Shown piece after piece: positions 56,802 to 64,000 of a DNA stretch of 64,000 bases. Under the pieces are notes generated by a model, which had not been told where the DNA came from, did not search any database, and saw only the letters and a program-made list of their open reading frames with translations. The stretch is from Verrucomicrobiia bacterium (GTDB taxonomy: Bacteria > Verrucomicrobiota > Verrucomicrobiia > Opitutales > Opitutaceae): assembly GCA_011525695.1 (NCBI GenBank), contig WYBX01000057.1, forward strand, positions 1-64,000. The letters are read 5' to 3'. Position 1 is the stretch's first letter. Every line of letters begins with the position of its first letter. The position numbers were made by a program, and so were the translations under genes.

Positions 56802-57466
56802 TGGCTGGCGTGACACTCATCCTCGACGAGGCGACGCCGCTCCTGGAGCGGGTGCGCAGTGCGGCGGCGGCCCGCGGGCTGGCGCTCGTCGGCGCGCGGG
56901 CCGGAGCTCAGCTTGTGCGCGACCACCTTTTTGGGCTCAATGCCCAGCGGCACCGTTTCGGCCGCAACTACTACGCACAGGCGGCGCGCAGCGTGCACTC
57001 CCGCGCGGTGCCGCAGGGCGCCGCCATCTCGATCACGCAGACCGGTTTCCGGCAGCGACTGCAGGGCGGCATTATCCGTGCGAAGCCCGGCAAGGCGCTG
57101 ACGATCCCCGAAGCCGACGAGGCGCACGGCCGGCGCGCAGGCGAATTCTCCGACCTGCACCTTGCCAAGTACGTGAACCCTCGCACCGGCGAGTTGCAGG
57201 CGGCACTGGTGCGCAACCTCTCCACCCCGATTTCCATTCGTCGCCGGACACTCAAGGATGGCACAATCAAGACGACCATCTCGGCCGGCGCGCAGCGAGG
57301 TGGCGAGATCATGTACTGGCTCGTCAAGGAAGTGGATCAGAAGCCGGATCCGACCGTGCTGCCCCACGAGGAGCACCTCGCAGCGCGCGTCACCGATGCC
57401 ATTCGCACCCGGATGCTCCGGCTCACCCACCGGTCCAGCGGCACCACGCCGCCTCCTGCTGAATAG
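56801..57466 (+). CDS. Virion morphogenesis / tail completion-like (gpG-type)
   Basis: A 221-residue basic protein with gpG-like features: an early Arg/His-rich helix (LVRDHLFGLNAQRHRFGRNY), then YAQAARSVHS and a beta-rich end with MYWLVKEVD. Position after the gpF-like gene agrees. Shares one base with the previous stop. Confidence 0.62.
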   Translation: MAGVTLILDEATPLLERVRSAAAARGLALVGARAGAQLVRDHLFGLNAQRHRFGRNYYAQAARSVHSRAVPQGAAISITQTGFRQRLQGGIIRAKPGKALTIPEADEAHGRRAGEFSDLHLAKYVNPRTGELQAALVRNLSTPISIRRRTLKDGTIKTTISAGAQRGGEIMYWLVKEVDQKPDPTVLPHEEHLAARVTDAIRTRMLRLTHRSSGTTPPPAE

Positions 57467-57468
57467 CC

Positions 57469-57984
57469 ATGGCCATCGTACCCGCCAGAACCCTGATTGA
57501 TGCGCTCGAAGCCAAGCTGAAGGCGATCACGATCGCTGACGATAGCGACGAGCCGCTCTTCGAGGTGGTCGAGCGTTATGGCAACAAGTCCCTGGGGCAG
57601 GCGCTCGTGGATCTCACCATCACCAAGGGCCGTGTCTGCCTGATCGTACCCGAGGGCACGCACCGGTTGAATGACGACTTCGCCTCGCACCGCGTCCTGA
57701 CCAAGCGTTTCCTGCGTGTCGATCTCTTGATTGCCGATCGCGCCTTCTACAAGGCTGCGCAGGTCGCAGTCTTTGGTGGCGAGAAGAATCTCGGCGTAAT
57801 CGAGATGGGCGAACGGGTGGAGGTGAAGATGGAGGGCGTCGATTTGAGCGACTACGGCCCGGCCATCTTCGAGGATTCCTCCCAGCAGACCGTGGCGAAT
57901 GCCGAGAAAGACGCTCCGGGCCGGGAGACGTTCATCCAGGCGCTGCTGATTCCCTCCGGCAACACCGAGGCCCTGTGCAGCTAG
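57469..57984 (+). CDS. Neck/tail-terminator-like protein, unknown
   Basis: A 171-residue protein with beta strands (KRFLRVDLLIADRAFYKAAQ, RVEVKMEGVDLSDYGPAIFE). Its place between gpG-like and tail-tube genes suggests a tail-terminator (Mu gp37-like). Assignment by position. Confidence 0.55.
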   Translation: MAIVPARTLIDALEAKLKAITIADDSDEPLFEVVERYGNKSLGQALVDLTITKGRVCLIVPEGTHRLNDDFASHRVLTKRFLRVDLLIADRAFYKAAQVAVFGGEKNLGVIEMGERVEVKMEGVDLSDYGPAIFEDSSQQTVANAEKDAPGRETFIQALLIPSGNTEALCS

Positions 57985-58019
57985 ACTTTCCGATCCCGTA
58001 ACATCCAACCCAATCGATC

Positions 58020-58523
58020 ATGCCGCTATCATTCGACAAGACGTTCGACAAAACCAAAGCCATCAACGCGCGCTGGGCGCGTTTCGATATCACCCCGGCC
58101 GGTGCCGGTGCCGCGACCAAGGTCTCCTGCCGGATGATCGACATCGACGCCAAGGTCATGACCTCCGTCCTCAAGCAGCCGGGCACCGACGACCTGCTCC
58201 GGGCGGTCGACGAGGTCGCCACCGAGGCGGAGGAGACGTTCCTCCTGGTCGATGTGGAGGAGATCGAGCTCATCTGGACGCTCCTCGGCGGGGTCAACGG
58301 CTTCGTGAAGGGAACGGCGATCGGCTATGCCCAGGCGCCTGGCACCGCCTCGACCAAGGTGCGGCACACGTATCCCGAGTTTGCCTGCACGGTGAGGCGG
58401 CCGGACGGCGCCATCCGGATCGGCGGCGCAGACTGGAGCAAGACGTCGCTCCTCATCACGAATATCTCCGGTTCGCCGATCGTGCCGACGATCGACCAGG
58501 ACGCGCCGGACGGCTCCGCCTGA
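58020..58523 (+). CDS. Tail tube-like protein
   Basis: A 167-residue protein, beta-rich (TPAGAGAATKVSCRMIDIDA, FACTVRRPDGAIRIGGADWS). Located directly before accessory tail genes and about 4 kb before the tape measure. No sheath gene precedes it, so a non-contractile tail is likely. Confidence 0.55.
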   Translation: MPLSFDKTFDKTKAINARWARFDITPAGAGAATKVSCRMIDIDAKVMTSVLKQPGTDDLLRAVDEVATEAEETFLLVDVEEIELIWTLLGGVNGFVKGTAIGYAQAPGTASTKVRHTYPEFACTVRRPDGAIRIGGADWSKTSLLITNISGSPIVPTIDQDAPDGSA

Positions 58524-58530
58524 TAGCGCC

Positions 58531-58911
58531 ATGGCCTGGACCCGCGAGTTTCCTCTGCAGATCCGCAAGCGAGCCGGAGATACGATCTGGTTCGAAATCG
58601 AGATGCTCACCGATCGCAGCGGCGAGGCTGTGTCCAGTCTGACTGGCTGGACGTTCCGCTTCACGCTGAAATCGGATCCCGACAGCGCGGACGACGAGAA
58701 ACTCGCGGGTTCCAAGGACAGTACCGACGAAGGCATCCAGCTGGTGAGTCGCTTCGCCCGCTGGAAGCTCACCGGGAGCGAGACTGCTGCGCTTCCGCTC
58801 AGGACCGACATCTATTTCGACGTGCAGGCCACGGACCGTTTCGGCGAAAGCCGAACCCTTCGCGCCGGCCGCCTTTACCTGGATCGCCAGGTCACCCGCA
58901 CCGCCCCGTAA
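58531..58911 (+). CDS. Tail accessory protein, unknown
   Basis: A 126-residue beta-rich protein (FPLQIRKRAGDTIWFEIEML, GWTFRFTLKSD) resembling the N-terminal fold of baseplate upper proteins. It follows the tail tube gene by 7 nt. Confidence 0.55.
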   Translation: MAWTREFPLQIRKRAGDTIWFEIEMLTDRSGEAVSSLTGWTFRFTLKSDPDSADDEKLAGSKDSTDEGIQLVSRFARWKLTGSETAALPLRTDIYFDVQATDRFGESRTLRAGRLYLDRQVTRTAP

Positions 58912-58929
58912 AGTCACGTTTCATCCGAC

Positions 58930-59337
58930 ATGCTCGCCGCAAAATACAACGCCTTCCGCAAGGCCATTCTCGATCACATCCTCGGCGTGGCCGCCCTGGC
59001 CGCCCCGGCCACCGTCACCCTGCGCCTTTACACGGTGGCTCCGACCGCTGCCGGAGGCGGTACGCTCGTCAATGGCGGTGGCTATGCCAACAAGACCATC
59101 GCGTGGGACGGCTCCATTGTGCCGGCCGCTTCGGCCCTTGGCGTCGCGCCCACGGCCGAGGATATTTCCTTCGGTGCGGCCGAGGGCGCCGACTGGGGTG
59201 AAATCGTCGCCGTCGACATCATCCGCGGCGACGATGGCGCCTTGATGTATTTCGCGACCCTGGACGAACCCGTGACTGTCCTGGACGGGCAGGGGTTCGC
59301 CTTCAACGCCGGCGATCTCGAATTCTCGGAGACCTGA
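58930..59337 (+). CDS. Tail fibre-associated protein
   Basis: A 135-residue protein (TVTLRLYTVAPTAAGGGTLV, GGYANKTIAWDG). This pattern is common in short phage tail-associated proteins that precede fibre genes. The LamG adhesin follows. Confidence 0.6.
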   Translation: MLAAKYNAFRKAILDHILGVAALAAPATVTLRLYTVAPTAAGGGTLVNGGGYANKTIAWDGSIVPAASALGVAPTAEDISFGAAEGADWGEIVAVDIIRGDDGALMYFATLDEPVTVLDGQGFAFNAGDLEFSET

Positions 59338-59341
59338 TCCC

Positions 59342-61225
59342 GTGGCCGACTCCTGGGATCACGTCTTCACCGTCGACCGCGCACCCGTCGTCCGTGCGGG
59401 AGCTGCCTCGTTCCTGGGTCAGGCTGAGCTCGCCGCCCGCGGCCGGCTGCGGCACTTGGGCCATGCCGCGTTCGAGGGCGAGAGCGCCCTGGCGGCGGCC
59501 GGAGTCATCGCCATACCCGTTGATGAGATCCTGACACTCGAGGGCCTCACCCTCGATGAGCTTATTACGCCTTCGGCCTTCAATCTCGCTCGCGTGCATG
59601 GCGGCACGCCGGGGACATGGGTGATACCCGCCGGCACCGATAACGATCACACCTACGTCAGCGCCGACAATATCGTCCGGCGCACACCGCTGCTGGTGAA
59701 CGGCGTCCCGCATCGGGGACTAGGGGGCACGCGTGGATTCCGATTCGTTCACTCGGATGCGCCTAACGAAACAGATATCGACGGGATGCGCTGGAGCCTC
59801 CCGTTGCCGTTCGATGGTGTGAACTTCACGCTCACCGCACTCGTTACATTCAATGCGACCAACGATCCGGCGTTGTCACAGAATGTAGCAATGGACCTGC
59901 TGACGATCTATGAAGGAGGAGGACGGTTCGCCGTTTTCCAGCAGAACATGCAGTTCAACGGCACCGGCAATGTCTTGCAGGCACACGGCGCCGACGAGAC
60001 CGGCACCACCACACGTGGCCGCAAGGTGGCGATTGGGCCCGGAGTGGCGTATTCGGTCTCGCTTCGCTACAACGGCACTCTTGGCCGAGTGGAGGCCGTG
60101 GCGATCGACAACGCTACAGGCGCATTGGTTGGCGCGTCGTGGTGCCCATCGGACATCCAAGGCAAGACGCCGAGCTTTGTGCTCATCCACGACTATCTGC
60201 GTCGCTTCGGAGGACACACCCAAGTCGACATGCCTGCCTTTGACTTCACGCACGCCGCGCTGCCATTGGAACCGGTCGATGTGCCCGCCACGGCAGATCT
60301 GCTCGCCGTCCAGTCAAGCATCAGCGAGGTCACCCTCACGTGGACGTCGCCGGCGATGTATTTCAAGATCGAGCGTAGCGATGGCGGAGGGTGGACCACG
60401 ATCGAGGAGGCCTACGGCGACTCTGGCGCCGATTTGGCCTTCTTTTCTTACACTGATCTCACAGTGGAAGATATCGTCACCTACACGTACCGCATGACGG
60501 CGATTGTAGGTGACTGGCGCTCCAGCAGCTTTGCGGCGGCACCGATCACGATCGATAACGACGCATTCGTCCCGCCAGCGCCGGAGCTATTGCATTGGCC
60601 GCTTAATGATGGCGACGGCACGGCGATCTCGGCGGCTGTTGGCCCGGCCGGCACAACCGATGGCACCTGGACTTCAGAGACGGCGTCCGCCGGAGGATTC
60701 TGCCTCGCACTGAACGGCAGCGGGCAGAAGGCCGCTACAAATGCCGCAGTGACGTTTGCGGCCAATAAACTTACGCTGTCGCTCTGGCTCTATGGCACGA
60801 GCTTTTCCACGGACGGAACCTATCAAGTCCTTATCGCTAGCCGCGATGCCACTTCCCCCAGCAGCGCCGCCACGTTCCTGGTCTATGTGCGTTTCAATGT
60901 GTTATCGGTGGCAGTGACCCAAGGTTTCGCGCAGCGGCTCACGAGTTATGCCCTGCCGACCCCCAATGCTTGGCACCACGTACTTATCGAGGTGGACAAC
61001 TCGACCCTCACGGGTGCGGTCGCGGTTTACATCGACAACGCATTACGGACCCCCACGGCAAACATTTCGGACAAGAATGCTTCCGGAGACTTCGCTGCCG
61101 CGGTCGTGCGCTTGGGCGGCTTATCGGCTTCTGGCTCGTTCCCTGGCCGGATTGACGACGTGCGCATCTACAACCGCTCCCTCACCTCGCAGGAGCGGGC
61201 AGCGCTCGCCTTCGTGGCGGAGTGA
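59342..61225 (+). CDS. LamG/FN3 tail adhesin
   Basis: A 627-residue protein with a GTG start. Residues about 90-310 look like a first concanavalin-like sandwich, about 315-410 an FN3 domain (EVTLTWTSPAMYFKIERSDG), and about 425-627 a LamG domain (ELLHWPLNDGDGTAISAAVG, PGRIDDVRIYNRSLTSQERA). It is probably the receptor-binding adhesin, with glycans as likely targets. It lies before the chaperones and tape measure, an unusual place. Confidence 0.75.
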   Translation: MADSWDHVFTVDRAPVVRAGAASFLGQAELAARGRLRHLGHAAFEGESALAAAGVIAIPVDEILTLEGLTLDELITPSAFNLARVHGGTPGTWVIPAGTDNDHTYVSADNIVRRTPLLVNGVPHRGLGGTRGFRFVHSDAPNETDIDGMRWSLPLPFDGVNFTLTALVTFNATNDPALSQNVAMDLLTIYEGGGRFAVFQQNMQFNGTGNVLQAHGADETGTTTRGRKVAIGPGVAYSVSLRYNGTLGRVEAVAIDNATGALVGASWCPSDIQGKTPSFVLIHDYLRRFGGHTQVDMPAFDFTHAALPLEPVDVPATADLLAVQSSISEVTLTWTSPAMYFKIERSDGGGWTTIEEAYGDSGADLAFFSYTDLTVEDIVTYTYRMTAIVGDWRSSSFAAAPITIDNDAFVPPAPELLHWPLNDGDGTAISAAVGPAGTTDGTWTSETASAGGFCLALNGSGQKAATNAAVTFAANKLTLSLWLYGTSFSTDGTYQVLIASRDATSPSSAATFLVYVRFNVLSVAVTQGFAQRLTSYALPTPNAWHHVLIEVDNSTLTGAVAVYIDNALRTPTANISDKNASGDFAAAVVRLGGLSASGSFPGRIDDVRIYNRSLTSQERAALAFVAE

Positions 61226-61246
61226 GCCCTCGGGAAGATTTCACCC

Positions 61247-61729
61247 ATGACACCCAACACCCTCCTCTTTGCCGGCGAAGTGTTCGACGGCCGTGACGAA
61301 ACCCATCCGAAAACGAAGCTCCGCGACGGGAGCACGATCGAAGTGCGCGTGCGGCTCATCCCAGCGCGCCACCTCACCGAGGACCGCGTCGGCTATCTCG
61401 ACTTGTACGAGGCAGGCAACGAGGCCGCCCGGCTGGAATTGTGTGTGCAGCGCAAGTCTAAGGAAGGTGCGTGGGTCCTGGTGGATGCCGCGTTCGTCGA
61501 TTCACTCGACGACGCCAGCCATGTGTTCCTCCTCGAAGTGGCCGACCGGCTAAATTTCGATCGTGCGGTCTCGCAAGCAGAGCGGCAGATCGCCACCCGC
61601 AGAGCTCTGGTGCCCCTGAAGACGAAGCTCGCGGAGCAGATCACCGCCCCGATGAAGGCCGTGCTCGACTCGTGGACGTCGTCGCTGACTACGCAAATCT
61701 CCGCGGCATTGGCCGGGAAGAAGCCCTGA
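61247..61729 (+). CDS. Tail assembly chaperone 1-like
   Basis: A 160-residue protein (KLRDGSTIEVRVRLIPARHL, EVADRLNFDRAVSQAERQIA). Position just before the tape measure gene fits a tail chaperone. The following frame overlaps in the minus-1 register, as in chaperone pairs joined by ribosomal frameshifting. No classic slippery heptamer is obvious near GCCGGGAAGAAGCCC. Confidence 0.6.
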   Translation: MTPNTLLFAGEVFDGRDETHPKTKLRDGSTIEVRVRLIPARHLTEDRVGYLDLYEAGNEAARLELCVQRKSKEGAWVLVDAAFVDSLDDASHVFLLEVADRLNFDRAVSQAERQIATRRALVPLKTKLAEQITAPMKAVLDSWTSSLTTQISAALAGKKP

Positions 61730-62019
61730 ACGAACCGCTGCCCTGGATGCTCTTCTGCCTGCACCGCCGCGATGTCGAGCGTGCCCGCGACCTGCGGGAC
61801 CAGGCGCTCTCCAGCAATCTCGCCTCGGCCTCGGCGTTCATCGGCGGCGAAGGCACCCGCGCCCTGCAGGACTTCCTGGCCGAACAGGAGCAGCTGGTCC
61901 GGCATGATCCGTTCGCACCGGTCGATCCAAGCCAGCCGACTCGGCAGGAAATCGAAACCTTCGACAAGATGCACGCCCGCGCGCGGGCGGCGGCGCTCCG
62001 TCACAACTCGCCGTCGTGA
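61672..62019 (+). CDS. Tail assembly chaperone 2-like (overlapping frame)
   Basis: A 115-residue frame from GTG at 61672, overlapping the previous gene by 58 nt. EALNEPLPWMLFCLHRRDVE looks coding before the ATG at 61747, so initiation at GTG or a minus-1 frameshift from the first chaperone is likely. It ends 127 nt before the tape measure gene. Confidence 0.6.
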   Translation: MDVVADYANLRGIGREEALNEPLPWMLFCLHRRDVERARDLRDQALSSNLASASAFIGGEGTRALQDFLAEQEQLVRHDPFAPVDPSQPTRQEIETFDKMHARARAAALRHNSPS

Positions 62020-62126
62020 TCCTGCCACGGGAACCGCGCACACGGCTTGCCCCACAGCCAGAGAACGACTGCGACCACCGCCAAGGCACTGAGTAAACCG
62101 ATAAACACGCTTCCACCGTAACGCAT
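62001..62126 (-). CDS. Antisense 41-residue membrane peptide (possible)
   Basis: MRYGGSVFIGLLSALAVVAV begins a one-helix peptide ending in a charged tail. It fills the only sizeable gap in this part of the late operon but points the other way and overlaps the end of the chaperone gene. A chance frame is possible. Confidence 0.3.
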   Translation of the reverse strand: MRYGGSVFIGLLSALAVVAVVLWLWGKPCARFPWQDHDGEL

Positions 62127-62146
62127 AGCTCCGCACACGCAAGCCC

Positions 62147-64000
62147 ATGTCCACCGCCGCAAGAGTCGACATCCTCATCGATATCAAGGCCCGCCTCGAT
62201 GAACTTCTGAAATCGCAGGAAGCGTTTCGGCAGATGAAGGATCAGGCGACGAGCTTCGGCACGATGTTCAAGACTGGCCTCGGCATCGACTTCGCACGCC
62301 GGGCAGTGGACTTGTTCAAGGGCACGGTGGTCGATGCGGTGCGATCGTCATCAGCACTAGCCAGCGAGATCGAGCGGGCGGGTAACCGTCTCAACGTGTC
62401 GGCTGAAGGCTATCAAACCCTTGCGCACGAAGCACGCCGCGCTGGCACCGAGTTTACCGAGATGCTCAGCAGCCTTAATGCATACCGGGCTGGCCTTGGT
62501 GCAGCATTGCTCGATCCGCGTAAAGGTTCGGTGTTCTCGCAGCTCGGCTTGGATGCGGAGCGGCTCTCCGGGATGCCGCTGGAGCGTGCTACGGAGGCGA
62601 CCGCTATCGCGCTCGGAAACGTCGCGGATGCCAACATCCGTGCAAGGCTCCAGCAGGAACTGTTCGGTCGCAGTGCATCTGCACTTACTCCCGTCCTGGA
62701 GCGTCTCCGAGTGCAGGGTTACGACAAGTTGAAGGACTCCGCTTCCGCTGCCGCGCTCATCCTCGACACGCGTATGGCGGCCGCGCTCAACGGCGCACAA
62801 ACCAGTGTGCAGGAAGCGCAGAAGCGGCTAAGCGTCGCGCTGGCACCGATCAACCTCCGTCTACTGCAGGCCCGCGCTGGAGCTACGGATTTCCTGGCCC
62901 GCAATGCTGGATCCCTCGCGAGCGGCGTTGAGGCGGGTTTCGCCGCGGCCCTGGCTCACGCGCTCACGACCGGGTTGGAAAAAGCGGCGGCTACAGCGGA
63001 GAGGCAAGGCGGCTGGCGCAAGGCTGGCGAGAGACTCGGCACCCTCCTGGCTGGTCCCGCCGGCGTCGCTTTTGCCACGGCCATTGGCGGATACATCATC
63101 AAGGAATTGGAGCGTAAGAAACTCGCGTCCATCATGCGGGCAGATGCCTTCGATGCCAGCGCGATGGGCAACGTGAGCGGGATCCATAAAGCGCTCCCAT
63201 TGGTCGAATCCGATGCCGATGTCATGGGCCTGCACAACCGTGCAGTGGCAGCACTAGAGAGCGCTCGTGCCCAGCGGAAGGCAATCATCCAGACGCCGGG
63301 TCAATCGATGACCGATGAAAAGCGCGATAACTTCGCTTCGCTCGAACGAGAGATCGCCGCGCTCGAAAGACTCATCCCACTTATCAAGATGCGTGGCAGT
63401 GAATTTGCCCGCGCAAACGCGGCGGCGAGGGTGGATTTTCTTGGGATCCATAAGGCGCAGCTCGCGATTGCAGGCGCGGAATTGGATCTGAACCACGTGA
63501 TGGCTACGCGTAGGCCAGATGAGGAAAAGAGACAGGAGGAGATCAAGTTCCTCAAATTCAAGGCCGATAAACTGGCGGACATAATCGCACTGACCAAACG
63601 GCTGCCTGCGACGGCAATGACGACTGAAGAAAGGGAAAGGCAACTGTTGCAATTGCGGGGGGACATGGAAGCTGCGCAGGACCGTGCCGGCGGCTTGGCG
63701 TTGCCTGATTCGCAAGCAACGACCATCGGCAAGCAGTTCAAGGACTTCGCTGGCGGGAAAGATGCCGCCGGCGGGAATCTGCTTACTGGAGCAGGCGAGG
63801 GTTTGACCGCTGGTCTTCAGCAGTGGGCGATGCAGACCGGAACGATTGGGCAGCAAGTTGCCAGCACGTTCACCAACACGATTGGTGGCGCGGTAAGTAA
63901 TCTCAGCGGAAACATCATGGGGCTCATTACAAAGACCAAGTCGCTCGGCGATGTCGGTCGAGAAATGGGCGCGATGTTCGTGCAAGCACTCATCCAGATG
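62147..64000 (+). CDS. Tape measure protein, open at window end
   Basis: The first 618 residues are in the window, without a stop. The N terminus is a coiled coil (ILIDIKARLDELLKSQEAFR), followed by Ala-rich helices, two hydrophobic stretches near 300 (AGPAGVAFATAIGGYIIKEL) and further coiled coils. The last visible part (STFTNTIGGAVSNLSGNIMG) is typical of tape measure proteins. It sets tail length and is ejected into the host envelope. Large size and place after the chaperones support this. Confidence 0.82.
   Translation, partial: MSTAARVDILIDIKARLDELLKSQEAFRQMKDQATSFGTMFKTGLGIDFARRAVDLFKGTVVDAVRSSSALASEIERAGNRLNVSAEGYQTLAHEARRAGTEFTEMLSSLNAYRAGLGAALLDPRKGSVFSQLGLDAERLSGMPLERATEATAIALGNVADANIRARLQQELFGRSASALTPVLERLRVQGYDKLKDSASAAALILDTRMAAALNGAQTSVQEAQKRLSVALAPINLRLLQARAGATDFLARNAGSLASGVEAGFAAALAHALTTGLEKAAATAERQGGWRKAGERLGTLLAGPAGVAFATAIGGYIIKELERKKLASIMRADAFDASAMGNVSGIHKALPLVESDADVMGLHNRAVAALESARAQRKAIIQTPGQSMTDEKRDNFASLEREIAALERLIPLIKMRGSEFARANAAARVDFLGIHKAQLAIAGAELDLNHVMATRRPDEEKRQEEIKFLKFKADKLADIIALTKRLPATAMTTEERERQLLQLRGDMEAAQDRAGGLALPDSQATTIGKQFKDFAGGKDAAGGNLLTGAGEGLTAGLQQWAMQTGTIGQQVASTFTNTIGGAVSNLSGNIMGLITKTKSLGDVGREMGAMFVQALIQM

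Overview
GC-rich bacterial DNA in two parts: about 30.8 kb of host chromosome, then a transposable (Mu/D3112-type) prophage that runs off the right edge. The host genes (pectin-type GH28 hydrolase, Cys-type sulfatase, GMC oxidoreductase with a gluconate-dehydrogenase-3 partner, TIG/NHL secreted protein, B-type oxidase with SCO) suggest a polysaccharide-degrading, facultatively or micro-aerobic Gram-negative. An Opitutaceae-like member of the Verrucomicrobiota is my best guess. It is inferred from gene content only, because no rRNA is present.

Host part. 249-7493 (minus strand) is a respiratory operon: a heme-copper-oxidase-like membrane protein, a 50-residue membrane peptide, CuA subunit II, B-type subunit I, a membrane SCO protein and a cytochrome b-ferredoxin fusion. 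A perfect FNR/CRP-type palindrome lies just upstream. 7866-12025 holds a GH28 enzyme, a phosphotriesterase-family protein and a sulfatase. 12404-16238 is a tightly coupled signalling operon: a histidine kinase with c-type heme motifs and a zinc-ribbon insertion inside its ATPase domain, followed by two response regulators that each carry a degenerate glycine-cleavage-H-like domain. I regard this as the most novel host system in the window. 16448-28289 carries a TIG/NHL protein, the GMC pair, an alpha/beta hydrolase, MutS and a three-gene HipBST-type toxin-antitoxin operon. Transketolase ends at 30464.

Prophage. The left end is probably near 30864, where TTTTGTAAG motifs cluster like MuA-binding end sites. 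From a divergent switch at 43.80-43.85 kb (Ner-like gene leftward, XRE repressor rightward) the early genes run left to 31.0 kb. They include the MuA transposase, MuB ATPase, Gam, a DnaA-domain-IV-like protein, a C5-cytosine methyltransferase and many small genes chained by ATGA/GTGA overlaps. Late genes run right from 44.9 kb: lysis candidates, terminase small and large subunits, portal, protease/scaffold, cement-like protein, major capsid, head-completion genes, a Dam methylase, tail tube, LamG adhesin, tail chaperones and a tape measure protein that is open at the window end. No sheath gene is seen before the tape measure, so a siphovirus-type tail is likely.

The clearest novelties are the heme kinase/GcvH-regulator operon, the cytochrome b-ferredoxin fusion under an FNR-type box, a recurrent (L/V)(A/G/V)NE tetrapeptide across the phage head genes, a C-terminal domain shared by an immunity-region gene and a head gene, repeated start-stop coupling cassettes in the early operon, and plus-strand genes embedded in that leftward operon.
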